Shown here one piece after another: positions 1 through 9,932 of a DNA stretch of 64,000 nt (within the stretch, counting starts at the first letter, position 1; each line of letters starts with the position of its first letter). Position numbers and translations under genes: made by a program. The stretch is from Branchiostoma belcheri (taxonomy: Eukaryota > Chordata > Leptocardii > Amphioxiformes > Branchiostomatidae), in assembly GCF_001625305.1 (NCBI RefSeq), contig NW_017804498.1, positions 64,234 to 128,233 of the forward strand. Reading direction: 5' to 3'. Below the pieces are notes generated by a model. The model was not told the DNA's origin, searched no databases, and saw nothing but the letters and a program-made list of their open reading frames with translations.

Positions 1-1
1 G

Positions 2-3000
2 AAGTAAGGGGTTGTGGAAAACGTAGGGCCCAACTTCGGGACTGTACATCAGAGAGCCGCTGTTGTCCAGGTATGTCAGAGCCGCTTTGATGGCATCTTT
101 CCCTTTCAGTTCTGCTGATTGTGTTGCTATTCTGGCAAAGTCGGCCACAGTCAGGTACACCCTGCCCGGGTTTGTCCTCCTGTCGGCTTCCAGGGCATCT
201 TCGAGACGCGACCACGAAGCCGGGATCTCCCGATGGATGTTTGGGAACATGTTTCGGCTTCTCGCGATGTCCACAAGTTTCTCTCTCAGTTGAGGGATAC
301 CGGAGAAGGTTTTGGAACTAATCGTTACGATGTTTGGGATGATGTTGAGTCGGTCGGTCAGCAGATGAGTGAGGTGTTTCTGCTTTTGTTGCAGAGACTC
401 GTCAGACGGAATGTCTCCGAGGTCGTCCTTATCACTTGCTTCTTCAAGTACGTCAGCTATGCTGCCGATTTGCTTCTCCAGCTCTCGTATCCCATCGCGC
501 TCCATCTTCCGTATCTGGAACAAGATGTCTTCGCTCTTCATCTGAACGTCTTCCACGGAGCACAGGTCGGAGTGGGTCCCTACTATAAGAACGTTAGCTC
601 CGGGAACTCGAGCGCCAAGTGCGACCAGCCAGCCACCCACCTCATTGAAGAAGTTGTTGCGAGAGTAGTGTCGGAGGTTGATTGTCAGAACGTGGAGTGA
701 TCCCGCTTCGAGGAAAAACTTGTACGTGTGCGCGTAGACCTCGTGACCGCCCGTGTCGTACAGGAGAAGCTCAATGTCCTCGAGCTTGACGGATTCCAGC
801 TCCACTCCGTGGGTTCTCGCTTCCACTTCTGTCAGGAACGGCGAGTTGTTGACGAGCGATTTTCTCAAACTCGACTTCCCGGCGAGGATGGAGCCGAGGA
901 GAATAACCTTCAGGCGAGGCCGCAGTACGGCGTCCGACCGCGCCGTCTCTGCGAAAAAGCTGGCAATGGCGGCGAAGCCCTGGTCACACACTTCTTGTGG
1001 GGGGCTGACCAGGTTGTTTCCCGACGTTAAGATCGTAGGTTCCTCCAGCCGGACGATGTCTGGCGGTAGAATCGTTAGCTTGTTCTTCCTGACATCAAGC
1101 CACTGCAGATTGTCGACATGACAGAGTGTACTCGGCAGAGTCTCTATGTTGTTTCTGGAGAGACTCAACGCCTTTAGACTCTCGAACCGCCGCACATCGT
1201 CTGGGATTATGCCGAGCCTGTTGCCGTCCAGAGCAACGTTGGTGAGATGTGGCAAGTACAAAAGGACATCAGGGAAGTCTTCCAGTTCGTTGTCTTTTAG
1301 TTCAATACTCCTAAGAGTGCGTAGCTCCCCAACCTCTGGGGGAACCTCTGTGAGCATGCAGTTGTTGAAGGCAAGGCGGCGAATCTTGGACAGCTCCGAC
1401 AAGCGCGGCGACAAATCATCTAGCCAGTTTCCACTCAGCGACAGAAGCTCAATATGCTCTAACTTTGAGATTTCGTCGGGAATTTCTGTGATGAGATTGT
1501 TGTCAACCTTGAGAACCCGGAGATTTGAGGCATTGCAAAGTTCTACGAAGTCCGAAACGCTGTTGGCTCTTGCGTCCAAAGATGTCAGAGATCGCAGGTG
1601 ACCTACGTTGGGCAGAGACATGATGGCGTTATTCCTCACATTCAGGACGCGAAGACTGGGGAAGGTGCTCGGGCCAAACACACCTCTACAGTTGTCCACT
1701 CTGTTGTCAGCCAAGTTTAGTACCTCGAGATTTTGCATCTTTCCCAAACTTGATCCCAACCGCGAGATGCCGTTACAGCTCAGGTCCAGCGTCACCACGT
1801 TAGGGGGCATGGCGCTCGGTAACAGGTTGATATTGTTCTCGTGTAGAATGACGTGCTCTAGGCGGTCTAGTTTGAGGATCTGTTCCGGAAGCTGATGGAT
1901 CTTGTTTCCGGCTGCTCTGAAGGACCTGATCTTCTTCATCTTTTCCACGTCCGAAGACAAGTAGTATATTCTGTTGTGACTGATGTCCAGGACTTCCAGG
2001 TTGCTCATGTGACAGACAGACAGCGGCAGAGTGGACAGAAGGTTGTAGGAAAGATCAACTTTCCGCAGGTTGTGCAGCTCGGAGATCTCTCGGCACACCA
2101 CGAAGATCCTGTTTCCGCGGAGTTGCAGTTCGGTCAGACCAGTCGCACGCGCGATGTACGTAGGGACGCCCTCTATCTTGTTTTCGTTGAGTTTCAGGAC
2201 TCTGAGAGATGCCGACTGGCACACACTGCTTGGTATGGAGGTCAGAAGATTCCGGCTCAGATCCAACAGGACTAGCTCTACGGCCTTTGCCAGGTCAACC
2301 CCCGTTACGTAAGCGATTTTGTTCCCACTGAGCAACAGGACACGTAGCTGTGACAGACTGCCAATGTCGCTGGGGACCTTTTCTATCTGGTTGTGGCGAA
2401 GGTCCAAATACTCAAGGCTGGGCAGCTCGCAAACGTTATGTACGACCGAAGAGATGTTGTTGTACGACGCAATGAGTCTCTCCAAGTTGTCCAGAAGGTA
2501 GATGTTTTCTGGGAGGCTGGATACACTATTCCTACTGATGTCGAACTCCACCAAACTGTCCAACTGGCACATTCTGTCTCCCATGACTTTGATCTTATTG
2601 CGACTGATGTTCAGTGTTTGCAGGGACAGCATGTCTGTGACCTCCCTTGGGATGAATCTAAGCCCGTTGTCGGACAAGTCTAGAACCTCGAGCATAAGCC
2701 CGGAGAATTCCGGCGGAAAGTGTCTGAGTCGGTTACCGGACAGATTGAGGATTTCCAGGCACGGTAAGAAGCTGAGACTTTCCGGCAAGTCGCGGAGATT
2801 GTTACGGCTAAGATCAAGGCGCTCAAGGTACATCAGCGTGTTGATGTTCCGCGATAACTCGTCGAGATAGTTTCCTCCCAGCAGCAACCTCTCTACGTCA
2901 CTTTCCTGTACTTCATCTACCGGCAATTCTTTGAGAACGTTGCTACTAGCATCGATTTCTTCAAGGAAATGAAGCTCAAACATCTCGGACGGAATGTACT

Positions 3001-5395
3001 GCAATTTGTTACCGGATATGTTGAGATATTCGAGCTCCTCCAAACGAGAAATGGTGTCTGGTACTTTGGTCATACCAGTTTGACTTAAGTCAAGGCGCTT
3101 GAGACTAGTCATCTGACTGATAACGTCATGCATGTCATCTGGTAGCTTGTTCTTGCTTAGATTCAGGACCTCCACGTTTTCCAATAGGCCCACTCCGAAT
3201 GGTAACGATGGGATCTTGTTGGAGGAAAGGTCAACGTCCGTCAGGGTGTTGATCCCACACACCTCTGTGGGGAACGACGACATGTCATTGGAGGCAAGAC
3301 GGAGAACTGAAAGGGCATTGAGACTTGAAAACGAATCAGGGAGGCTCTCGATGTTGTTCTTACTTAGATCCAAGACCTTTAGTCTTCTGAGCTTCCCGAA
3401 CTGTTCTGGCAGGTTGGTTAACCTGTTGTGATTTACCCGTAGGTGCTTCAGCTGAGAAAGCTCGGTGACGTCCTCTGGTAGGGAGTATAGGCCGTTGCTA
3501 CTGATGTTCAGTGACTCGAGATGCTCCAGTTTGCAGAGGGGCTTCAGGTTTTGGACCCAGTTGCGTTCCAAATTGACGCTTTGTAGAGTACTGATTTCTC
3601 CTAGCTGAGCAGGAACGGTACGGATCTTGTTACCGGAGAGGTCCAATACTTGTAGCTCCTTCAACATAGAGATACTTTCGGAGATCTTCTTGATTCTATT
3701 GCCTTGAAGAAAGAGACACCTGAGCTTCCTGAGGCCTAAAATGGAATATGGCACACTGTCTAAGAACAGTCGGTTTGCGTGAAGAGTCTTCAGGTTCTTC
3801 AAGTTCTCAATAGCTGTCGGGATGGTGTGGATGTCGTTGTCACTGATGTCGATTACTTCCAAGTTTGGGAGCTCGAACAGCTCTCTGGGAAGTCCGCTTA
3901 AACGACAGCCGTCAAGACTGAGCGTTTTTAAACGCCTGAGTTTTGAGATTTTCCCTGAGATGAACATTCTCGGATTTTGCCCAATGTCCAGTTCGCGCAG
4001 ATCGTCGATGTCGAATAGTGCGTCGTTCACCTCCCTCAAATCAGTGCACCTGAGTTTGAGCGTTTGCAGTCGCCGCAGATGGGAGATTTCGCGGGGGATT
4101 TTGATGACTCGGTTTTTGCTCAGGTCCAGACTTTCCACCTGTCTCATCTCGAGTATTGACGGATGGATGCCGTTCAGTCTGTTCTCGCTCAGGTCTAGAT
4201 GCCGCATTTCGCTCAGTTTGCCGACTTCATCAGCAACTTCTCGGATCCTGTTGTTCTTGAGTTTTAGAACCCGAATATCTTTCAGGGAAGCCGTCTCTTT
4301 CGGCAGGACCCTGATCCTGTTTCCTTCGGCGCTCAAGGAGACCAGCTTCTGTGCCTGGAACACGCACGGAGGGATGGCTGTGAGTTTGTTCCCGTCTAGA
4401 TTGAGGTACTCAAGGCCCGTAATGTCTACGTCATCGACAGGGAACCCCGAGTCTGTCAGGTTGTTGTTGCTAAGCGACAAGTGACGTAGGAACTTCATCT
4501 TGTCCAGCACGTCGGAGACGCTGGATATCTTGTTGTTGTCCAGAATCAGCGTCTGTAAGGCCGTGGGTCTTTCTATGTCCCCGGGGATCGTTCTGATCTT
4601 GTTATTGCTTAGTTTCAGCGTCTTCAAGTGCGTCAGGTAAAACACTTCTTTCGGGATGGACTTAAGCCTCATCGTTGAAAGATCGAGCTCTTCTAAGCAC
4701 TGCAAAGCTGGCAAGACTTCGAATGTAGAAATGTTGTTTTCACTAAGCTTGAGTACTCGAAGTCTGTACAGTTTACCTAGCTTGACGGGTAGGGATTTTA
4801 CTTTGTTATTTGAAATGTCTAACACCTCTAGGGCTTCTAGGGCAAACACGTCTTCCGGGACCACCTGTAGCTGTACGCGGGACATGTACAACTCCTTCAG
4901 TTTGCTCAAGGTTGAAATCGGAAAGGACGAGATTCGATTTCCGGAGACATCTAAGACGCGGAGGCCCGCCAACTTCGAGATGCTCTCGGGGATTTCAGCA
5001 ATCTCGTTGTCGGCTACGCGAAGAATCTCAAGCGAAGGGATATGGAATACTTCTTCTGGAATGCTTCTCAGATTCTGGTTTGAGAGATCGAGCTCCGTAA
5101 GTGACTGTAACCTCGACAGGAAAGAATAGTCAACGATCGTGTTACCGCTGAGATTTAAAACCTTGAGATCTCGAAGATTCTCGATGTCATCTGGGATGGA
5201 CGTCAGATAATTGTCGCGGAGGTCTAGAGACTGAATGTCCACCATCTTACAAACGCCGGCCGAAAGGTGCCTGAGGCAGCGATCCGAGAGGTCAAAGTGT
5301 AAGTGTGTGGGAATGGAGGGTTTGCCGCTTTCCTCTTCTAAACTTTGAACTTCAGTATCGCTACTGTCCGTTTCACCATTTACCATGGTCTCCAT
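2..5395 (-). CDS. Giant LRR-ROC-COR (ROCO family) protein, partial: C-terminus lies beyond the left edge
   Basis: One uninterrupted reading frame on the minus strand gives 1,798 residues with no stop before the window edge. Residues about 1-32 are acidic and Ser-rich. Residues about 33-1470 form roughly 60 leucine-rich repeats of about 23 residues (LxxLxLSxNxIxxIP pattern). A Roc GTPase domain follows: P-loop GSILAGKS at 1501-1508, switch motif DTGGHE at 1547-1552, and THSD at 1607-1610, the usual Roc replacement for NKxD. The start of a COR domain follows to the edge. Known family role: Roc-COR proteins (LRRK, MFHAS1, LRR-Roc-COR GTPases) act as guanine-nucleotide-regulated scaffolds, some with a C-terminal kinase. 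Whether a kinase or another domain follows here cannot be seen. The start is supported by an in-frame TAA just upstream and by a good splice acceptor (TTGCAG) ending at 5411, so a 5' UTR exon lies upstream. MFHAS1-like is the nearest vertebrate architecture, but the repeat number is far larger. Confidence 0.92.
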   Translation of the reverse strand, partial: METMVNGETDSSDTEVQSLEEESGKPSIPTHLHFDLSDRCLRHLSAGVCKMVDIQSLDLRDNYLTSIPDDIENLRDLKVLNLSGNTIVDYSFLSRLQSLTELDLSNQNLRSIPEEVFHIPSLEILRVADNEIAEIPESISKLAGLRVLDVSGNRISSFPISTLSKLKELYMSRVQLQVVPEDVFALEALEVLDISNNKVKSLPVKLGKLYRLRVLKLSENNISTFEVLPALQCLEELDLSTMRLKSIPKEVFYLTHLKTLKLSNNKIRTIPGDIERPTALQTLILDNNKISSVSDVLDKMKFLRHLSLSNNNLTDSGFPVDDVDITGLEYLNLDGNKLTAIPPCVFQAQKLVSLSAEGNRIRVLPKETASLKDIRVLKLKNNRIREVADEVGKLSEMRHLDLSENRLNGIHPSILEMRQVESLDLSKNRVIKIPREISHLRRLQTLKLRCTDLREVNDALFDIDDLRELDIGQNPRMFISGKISKLRRLKTLSLDGCRLSGLPRELFELPNLEVIDISDNDIHTIPTAIENLKNLKTLHANRLFLDSVPYSILGLRKLRCLFLQGNRIKKISESISMLKELQVLDLSGNKIRTVPAQLGEISTLQSVNLERNWVQNLKPLCKLEHLESLNISSNGLYSLPEDVTELSQLKHLRVNHNRLTNLPEQFGKLRRLKVLDLSKNNIESLPDSFSSLNALSVLRLASNDMSSFPTEVCGINTLTDVDLSSNKIPSLPFGVGLLENVEVLNLSKNKLPDDMHDVISQMTSLKRLDLSQTGMTKVPDTISRLEELEYLNISGNKLQYIPSEMFELHFLEEIDASSNVLKELPVDEVQESDVERLLLGGNYLDELSRNINTLMYLERLDLSRNNLRDLPESLSFLPCLEILNLSGNRLRHFPPEFSGLMLEVLDLSDNGLRFIPREVTDMLSLQTLNISRNKIKVMGDRMCQLDSLVEFDISRNSVSSLPENIYLLDNLERLIASYNNISSVVHNVCELPSLEYLDLRHNQIEKVPSDIGSLSQLRVLLLSGNKIAYVTGVDLAKAVELVLLDLSRNLLTSIPSSVCQSASLRVLKLNENKIEGVPTYIARATGLTELQLRGNRIFVVCREISELHNLRKVDLSYNLLSTLPLSVCHMSNLEVLDISHNRIYYLSSDVEKMKKIRSFRAAGNKIHQLPEQILKLDRLEHVILHENNINLLPSAMPPNVVTLDLSCNGISRLGSSLGKMQNLEVLNLADNRVDNCRGVFGPSTFPSLRVLNVRNNAIMSLPNVGHLRSLTSLDARANSVSDFVELCNASNLRVLKVDNNLITEIPDEISKLEHIELLSLSGNWLDDLSPRLSELSKIRRLAFNNCMLTEVPPEVGELRTLRSIELKDNELEDFPDVLLYLPHLTNVALDGNRLGIIPDDVRRFESLKALSLSRNNIETLPSTLCHVDNLQWLDVRKNKLTILPPDIVRLEEPTILTSGNNLVSPPQEVCDQGFAAIASFFAETARSDAVLRPRLKVILLGSILAGKSSLRKSLVNNSPFLTEVEARTHGVELESVKLEDIELLLYDTGGHEVYAHTYKFFLEAGSLHVLTINLRHYSRNNFFNEVGGWLVALGARVPGANVLIVGTHSDLCSVEDVQMKSEDILFQIRKMERDGIRELEKQIGSIADVLEEASDKDDLGDIPSDESLQQKQKHLTHLLTDRLNIIPNIVTISSKTFSGIPQLREKLVDIARSRNMFPNIHREIPASWSRLEDALEADRRTNPGRVYLTVADFARIATQSAELKGKDAIKAALTYLDNSGSLMYSPEVGPYVFHNPLL

Positions 5396-5410
5396 AATGA
5401 TGCTTTATGT

Positions 5411-7130
5411 CTGCAATAGAGAAAGAACTGTTGTTAAAACCGTAAGGTACATGAAGGTTAGTCTTGTAGTATGGTTGTTGGTACGTGTACAATTATTGTG
5501 CAATATAATATAGCGCATCTATTGTGAACGGGAAATATGCTTTTCTAGCGTACACATTGCCCCCGATCAATTTTTACCTTCGCCAAGAAGGTTATGTTTT
5601 CAGGACCGATGCTCGGGGCAGCGTTTGTTTTGTATGGTACTTTTTTTGGATTGTGAAGATTTTCCTGTTCATATTCAGTTGACCCCGCGACTGAAAAGAA
5701 AATTGAAAAGAGTGTCTAAAGCGCAAAAAAAAATAACTTCTTGTTTTAATTTAACTTATATGTTATATACTAGTTTTAAACTCAAACAGTTTCGCTCTTC
5801 ACATCTCTCTTGTTCACCGTACTATATTTTTAAGGCGCTGAAGTAGCCTTGGGGTCCGTAACTTCTGTAATCCCCATAGGGCGAAAACTGCTGTGTAGAG
5901 GATTTGTTTATTACTTCATTTCTTGATACCCTTGATGAAACCTAGCAACGAATCGTCAGTGAAAGTGACCTTGGCATCCACTAGCTGTGACTCGTCAGCC
6001 CTGCGCTTTATAATCATCGCTATATGTTTCCAGCAGAGGACTCGTTTTCGTCGTGCAATTCAACCGGGCCAGTGAACACTGCCTTGCCACCGTATGATCT
6101 TCTTGGAGATAAGGGTTGGCGGCCGGAGCTTAGCCTCTACCAGGCTTCGGAAGGCGACTGGAAAGAGTAGAAATCGGCCAACTAGAGAGATAACATGCTA
6201 AGGGAGTTAGTCTGCTGGAGATAACAGTTTGCCGCTCCCGAAGCCTGGTAGAGGCTATACGCCATCAGAAAATCGTGCAAAATGCAAATACCCCCCCCCC
6301 CCCAAGAAAAAGTCGACCGCTCCCGGAACGCCTACAAAGGAGGCTAATTGAGACAGATGTGGGATAGTTGTGGTCTGACGTCTAACAACCATTTTCGGAA
6401 GGGAGCGCCCCTCAAGCGGTGTTCCTAGGCGAAAATTGAAAACTAAAATCCATCATGAAAATAAGATCACCACAGAGGTGGAGGTTATTTTACTAGTAAA
6501 CAGTACAGTAAAGTAAACATGATGGTCTGATCATTCTGTCACGATGTTCGCCACCAGCTATCCCGCCAGGAGTAATTATCAGAACCGCTAAAAGTACGAG
6601 ACGCGCTCGTCATTAAAAGAATACAAACACCAGGCAGGGGGTAAAGTCGGATTGCGTGGGTTGCTGAAAGAATAGTACTAGTAGAAAAAGTTGCACAACA
6701 AGAGGAGTAGCCTCCTTCGCAGACGTGTGGGGCGGCGGCGTTAATTCTGCAAGGAGCAATGCGAGTTTTGCGGCGGAGGTAGTTTTGCCACGGAAGGTCA
6801 GTTCGCGTTGGGCTGTTACACTGACAGAGTACATCTGGCTGCGTGGATTACTGGAAGAATAGTAGAAAAAGTTGGCAGGAGGAGTTAGAACTTCGCAGAC
6901 TTGTGTTTGGCAAGGTCAGAACTTTTGTATCTCAGATGGGAGTCCCAAATGCGAACAAATACTGTAAATAATTTAAAGATTGTGGACTCAGCGTAACCTG
7001 ATGACAATGTTGATGAAGATTCAAGTCCAACCACCCGCTGAGACTGGTATCGCTGCCAATTCGTACAAGCCCAAATTTCTCCCGGCAGTTGACAAGCTCA
7101 CGGTCCTACCACCAAGTCGAGCTTTTCAAA
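5411..7130. other. Intergenic region between the ROCO and C1q genes
   Basis: I see no convincing coding exon here. The stretch should hold the 5' UTR exon(s) and promoter of the ROCO gene, because its coding exon opens right after a splice acceptor at 5411-5413. It also holds the promoter of the C1q gene. It contains a foldback element (6126-6259), a C-run at 6291-6303, and a diverged direct repeat: 6648-6735 resembles 6836-6905, sharing GAATAGTA and GTAGAAAAAGTTG. Short open frames at 5625-5846 and 6613-6834 have no recognisable features. Confidence 0.6.
6126..6259. repeat. Foldback (MITE-like) element
   Basis: An inverted repeat: AGCCTCTACCAGGCTTCGG at about 6132-6150 is matched by its reverse complement at about 6237-6255, with about 85 bp between the arms. 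The arms start with a TAGCCT terminus seen elsewhere in the window (about 63408, TAGCCTCCACCAGGC). No clear target-site duplication could be fixed. Confidence 0.6.
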
Positions 7131-8571
7131 ATGGCTCAGATAGGGCTACTTTTGACCCTTGTCGTCTGTGTCTTGCTACACAACGGCGTATCATCAGCGG
7201 TGGAAGAGAAAAATGAAGAGGGATTCTGTTCCCGACAGCTCAACAACAACCAGAACATCACGGTTGTGGCCGCGCCCGGGCCCATCGGACCGAAAGGGGA
7301 CATAGGGCCGAAAGGTATGGAAATGAGAGTTACATACAGCAACTATGGCCTGATATCCTTACTTTTCTGGCCTGGATGCCAGGTCCATGATATATTTAAA
7401 CTTGGGCCTAGTGTGCTATTGGTCTGACATCCAGGCTAGAGAATCATGCACACTGGACAACTTGGGCCTAGTGTGCTATGAGTCTGGCATCCAGGCTAGG
7501 GAACCCTTTCCCTGGGTGCCAGACAAGTTTACGGGACGCTAACCGTTTCCTTCGGCAGCCAGGAGCAATTCGCCCGCAGACCTAAATTACCGCTGCGGGA
7601 GTATTCGTCCCTGCAACGTTTGTAGGGCAAGCCAAACTCCCCCCGGGCTAGACTCCCCCGTAGCGGTAATTTAGACCAGCGGGCGAAGGGCTCTTGCGGC
7701 CCGGAAAACGATGTTTGGCTTCCAGGGTAGGGAACCCTGTACACGGGACAACTTGAGCCCAGGTATGCTATAATACCTGGACCTGGCATCCAGGCTAGGG
7801 AACCTCCCCTGTATCTGTAATAAAAGGCGCTGGGAATGTTGCCCTCCCGCCCAGTCCCCGATGATCAGCGTATAAGTCGGGAATTTTTACGGGGTTGGCT
7901 TCAAAAGTGTGTTTGAGGGTTCAATAATGCGTTTTTGTCTTATTTTTAATTTCATATCACTTCTATTTGTACTCTGTCCTCGCTACTCGATTTCACTAGT
8001 TTCTACGTTCGCAGGTCCCGCCGGCACGCCAGGGGAGGCAGGTGTGAGAGGCGCGCCCGGCAAGCTGGGCCCGGTCGGACCGAGGGGGGAGCGGGGAGAT
8101 AAGGGTGAACGTGGACCGGCAGGTGAGAAGGGAGCACCAGGGACCAGCCCACCTGCTCCACCTGTCGTGGCGTTTTCCGTGGCGCGAACGGCCGGCATTT
8201 CTCGGACGTCGTCCACCACGGTACTGACGTACAACGTCATCCTCAGCAACGAAGGAGCGGCGTACAACGAGGGGACCGGCAAGTTTGTGGCGACGGTCGG
8301 AGGCGTCTACTTCTTCACGTTTACCGGGATGACAACAAATCCAACCAACAGTAACTATTATCTCCGTCTGATGAAGAATGGGGGAAAGATGGTTGGCCTA
8401 CACGAGGCCAACGGGCCGCAACCCCAGTACCAGTCCGGTAGTAACAGCGCCATCCTGCGGCTACTTCCTCGGGACGAGGTTTGGATAGAGCTGGACAAGA
8501 GCGGACGCACTCTGTACAGCAGCGGCAACAAGTACCTGACGTTTTCCGGGTTTCTCATTCACGCAGACTGA
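7131..8571 (+). CDS. Secreted collagen-like C1q-domain protein (two exons)
   Basis: Exons 7131-7314 and 8015-8571, joined in phase 1 across a 700-bp GT-AG intron, give 246 residues. Residues 1-21 or so are a signal peptide (MAQIGLLLTLVVCVLLHNG). A short acidic segment follows with one Cys and an N-x-T site. Then come about 19 uninterrupted Gly-X-Y triplets (from GPIGPKGDIGPKG to GEKGAPGTS), split by the intron inside a Gly codon. Residues about 110-246 are a C1q globular head (VAFSVARTAG..., FVATVGGVYFFTF, NSAILRLLPRDEVWIEL, LTFSGFLI). Members of this family trimerise through both domains and act as secreted pattern-recognition or matrix-type ligands. The start has a strong context (CAAAATGG). 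The neighbours give no pathway clue. Confidence in the fold is high; the ligand cannot be predicted. Confidence 0.94.
7367..7803. repeat. Nested repeat element inside the C1q intron
   Basis: The block begins near GGCCTGGATGCCAGG (7368) and ends near CCTGGCATCCAGGCTAG (about 7781-7798), its near reverse complement, so the ends form terminal inverted repeats. Inside are two tandem copies of a unit of about 63 bp (from CTTGGGCCTAGTGTGCTAT at about 7400 and 7461), a diverged third copy near 7750, and a second inverted repeat (7568-7600 with 7651-7684, both with TAAATTACCGCT). It looks like one MITE inserted in another. Confidence 0.55.
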
Positions 8572-8895
8572 AGCAGGGTGATTTTTTGTAGGATTTTCAG
8601 CAAATAACCAGCCGTCATCAGCAAGCACCTACGATCCAAGACAACGATCCCTTTGAGGACAAGCACGACTATACAAGAAAAATATTAGAAGTGATTCAAG
8701 CAACTAAATAGATTTTGAAAACTCATCAGTATCAATCGTTTCAAGTAGTATCCACTGCTTTTCTTCAGTGACTAACTAAATATGTAGTTCTGTTTTATCC
8801 AAAACTATGAATTGATATGAAAATCGGCTCGAAGGAAATTTTACCACAAGTCACCGCTCTGAGCAACAGCGAACCAATGGAGCAGCAAAGTTCTA

Positions 8896-8901
8896 ATTAA
8901 A
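8896..8901 (+). terminator. Possible polyadenylation signal of the C1q gene (ATTAAA)
   Basis: ATTAAA, the commonest variant hexamer, lies about 325 nt after the C1q stop codon. There is no canonical AATAAA closer. This is a motif match only. Confidence 0.3.
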
Positions 8902-9715
8902 ACACTTCTCCGGTGCTTTAAGATGGCAAATTCTGTGGTTTATTCTGGTTATTAATTTAGTAGCATTTGTCCGTTTGTTTGTCAGTTTGTTTGTTTGCGA
9001 ACAGCATAACTCAAGAAGCTATGGATGGATTGTCATTGAACTGGGTAGGTGGGTAGATCTTGATAAGACCTAGAAATTATTAGATTTTGGCCCCCCTGGT
9101 GGCTTTCTATGAGAAATATATTTTTGCTCACTATTCTTTTCTTCCGTCAATTTAACTAACTCCCTTTCAGAAGGCAACGCTGACACTGTTATGTTAAGCC
9201 CAAATGACGTGAAATTTGATGCTTTGGAGATATACGCCCAGACTTTCAAAACCATTTACTTCATGTTTTTGCCATTTTAAGGCTAAAACGGTACATTTTT
9301 AGCTTAAACTTCTACTGTAGTTAAATGTAGTCAGACAATCCACACAATATAATCTGTCTCGACCCTCCTCCCCACGCTCTCTCACACATTGACTATACGC
9401 GACTGTTTAAGCACTACAATCCACACTCAGTTCCATTCTCAATTGTTGGTACTAGCATGGACCTGAGCAAATACGCCCCACAAAAATGCACGCGTTTAAT
9501 ACGGTACGTAATTCTCGTGAAGGTATTTTTATTGTTCAGCGCTGACACTAGTTAAGCTTTTATCTGCTTTCTGGTTGCTCACGTTTATACAGCTGCCGAA
9601 GTCTAGTCGAGAGAAGAGTATCACTGTCACTCAGTACGCGTGCTACTGGTGACGTCCTATTGAAACGACCTGAAGCATAAGATTCCCCGTGTGTTTCCAA
9701 GCAAGCTTCTTGAGG

Positions 9716-9932
9716 GTTACATGGAATACAGACTTTTGCCAGGGCCTGCACAGGTCAGCTCTTCGGTTCCTGGGCCAACATTCCCCCAAGAAAACTTTGC
9801 GTCAGACCCCCTAGGTACGTACGGGCCTTCCTCATGAGGATGCGACAAAGTTGCCTTGGGGCATGTACGTTGGCCCTGGAGCAGAAGAACTGGCATAGCC
9901 CCGAGCAGTCTGGATTCCAGGCTATGATATTG
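9716..9932. repeat. Diverged foldback (MITE-like) element
   Basis: The left half (TGGAATACAGACT, then CCTGGGCCAACATTC and CCCCAAGAAAACTTTG) pairs with the right half in inverse orientation (CAAAGTTGCCTTGGGGC, GTTGGCCCT, AGTCTGGATTCCAGGCTATG). The CCTGGAATCCAGACT terminus resembles the ends of the C1q-intron element and a motif at about 63764 (AGCCTGGTATCCAGTCTG). Confidence 0.5.

Noticed and set aside
119..700. 193-residue open frame on the plus strand
   Set aside because: It is antisense to the Roc-COR part of the minus-strand ROCO exon, and its sequence has no domain. The other plus-strand frames to about 5129 are shadows of the LRR exon in the same way.
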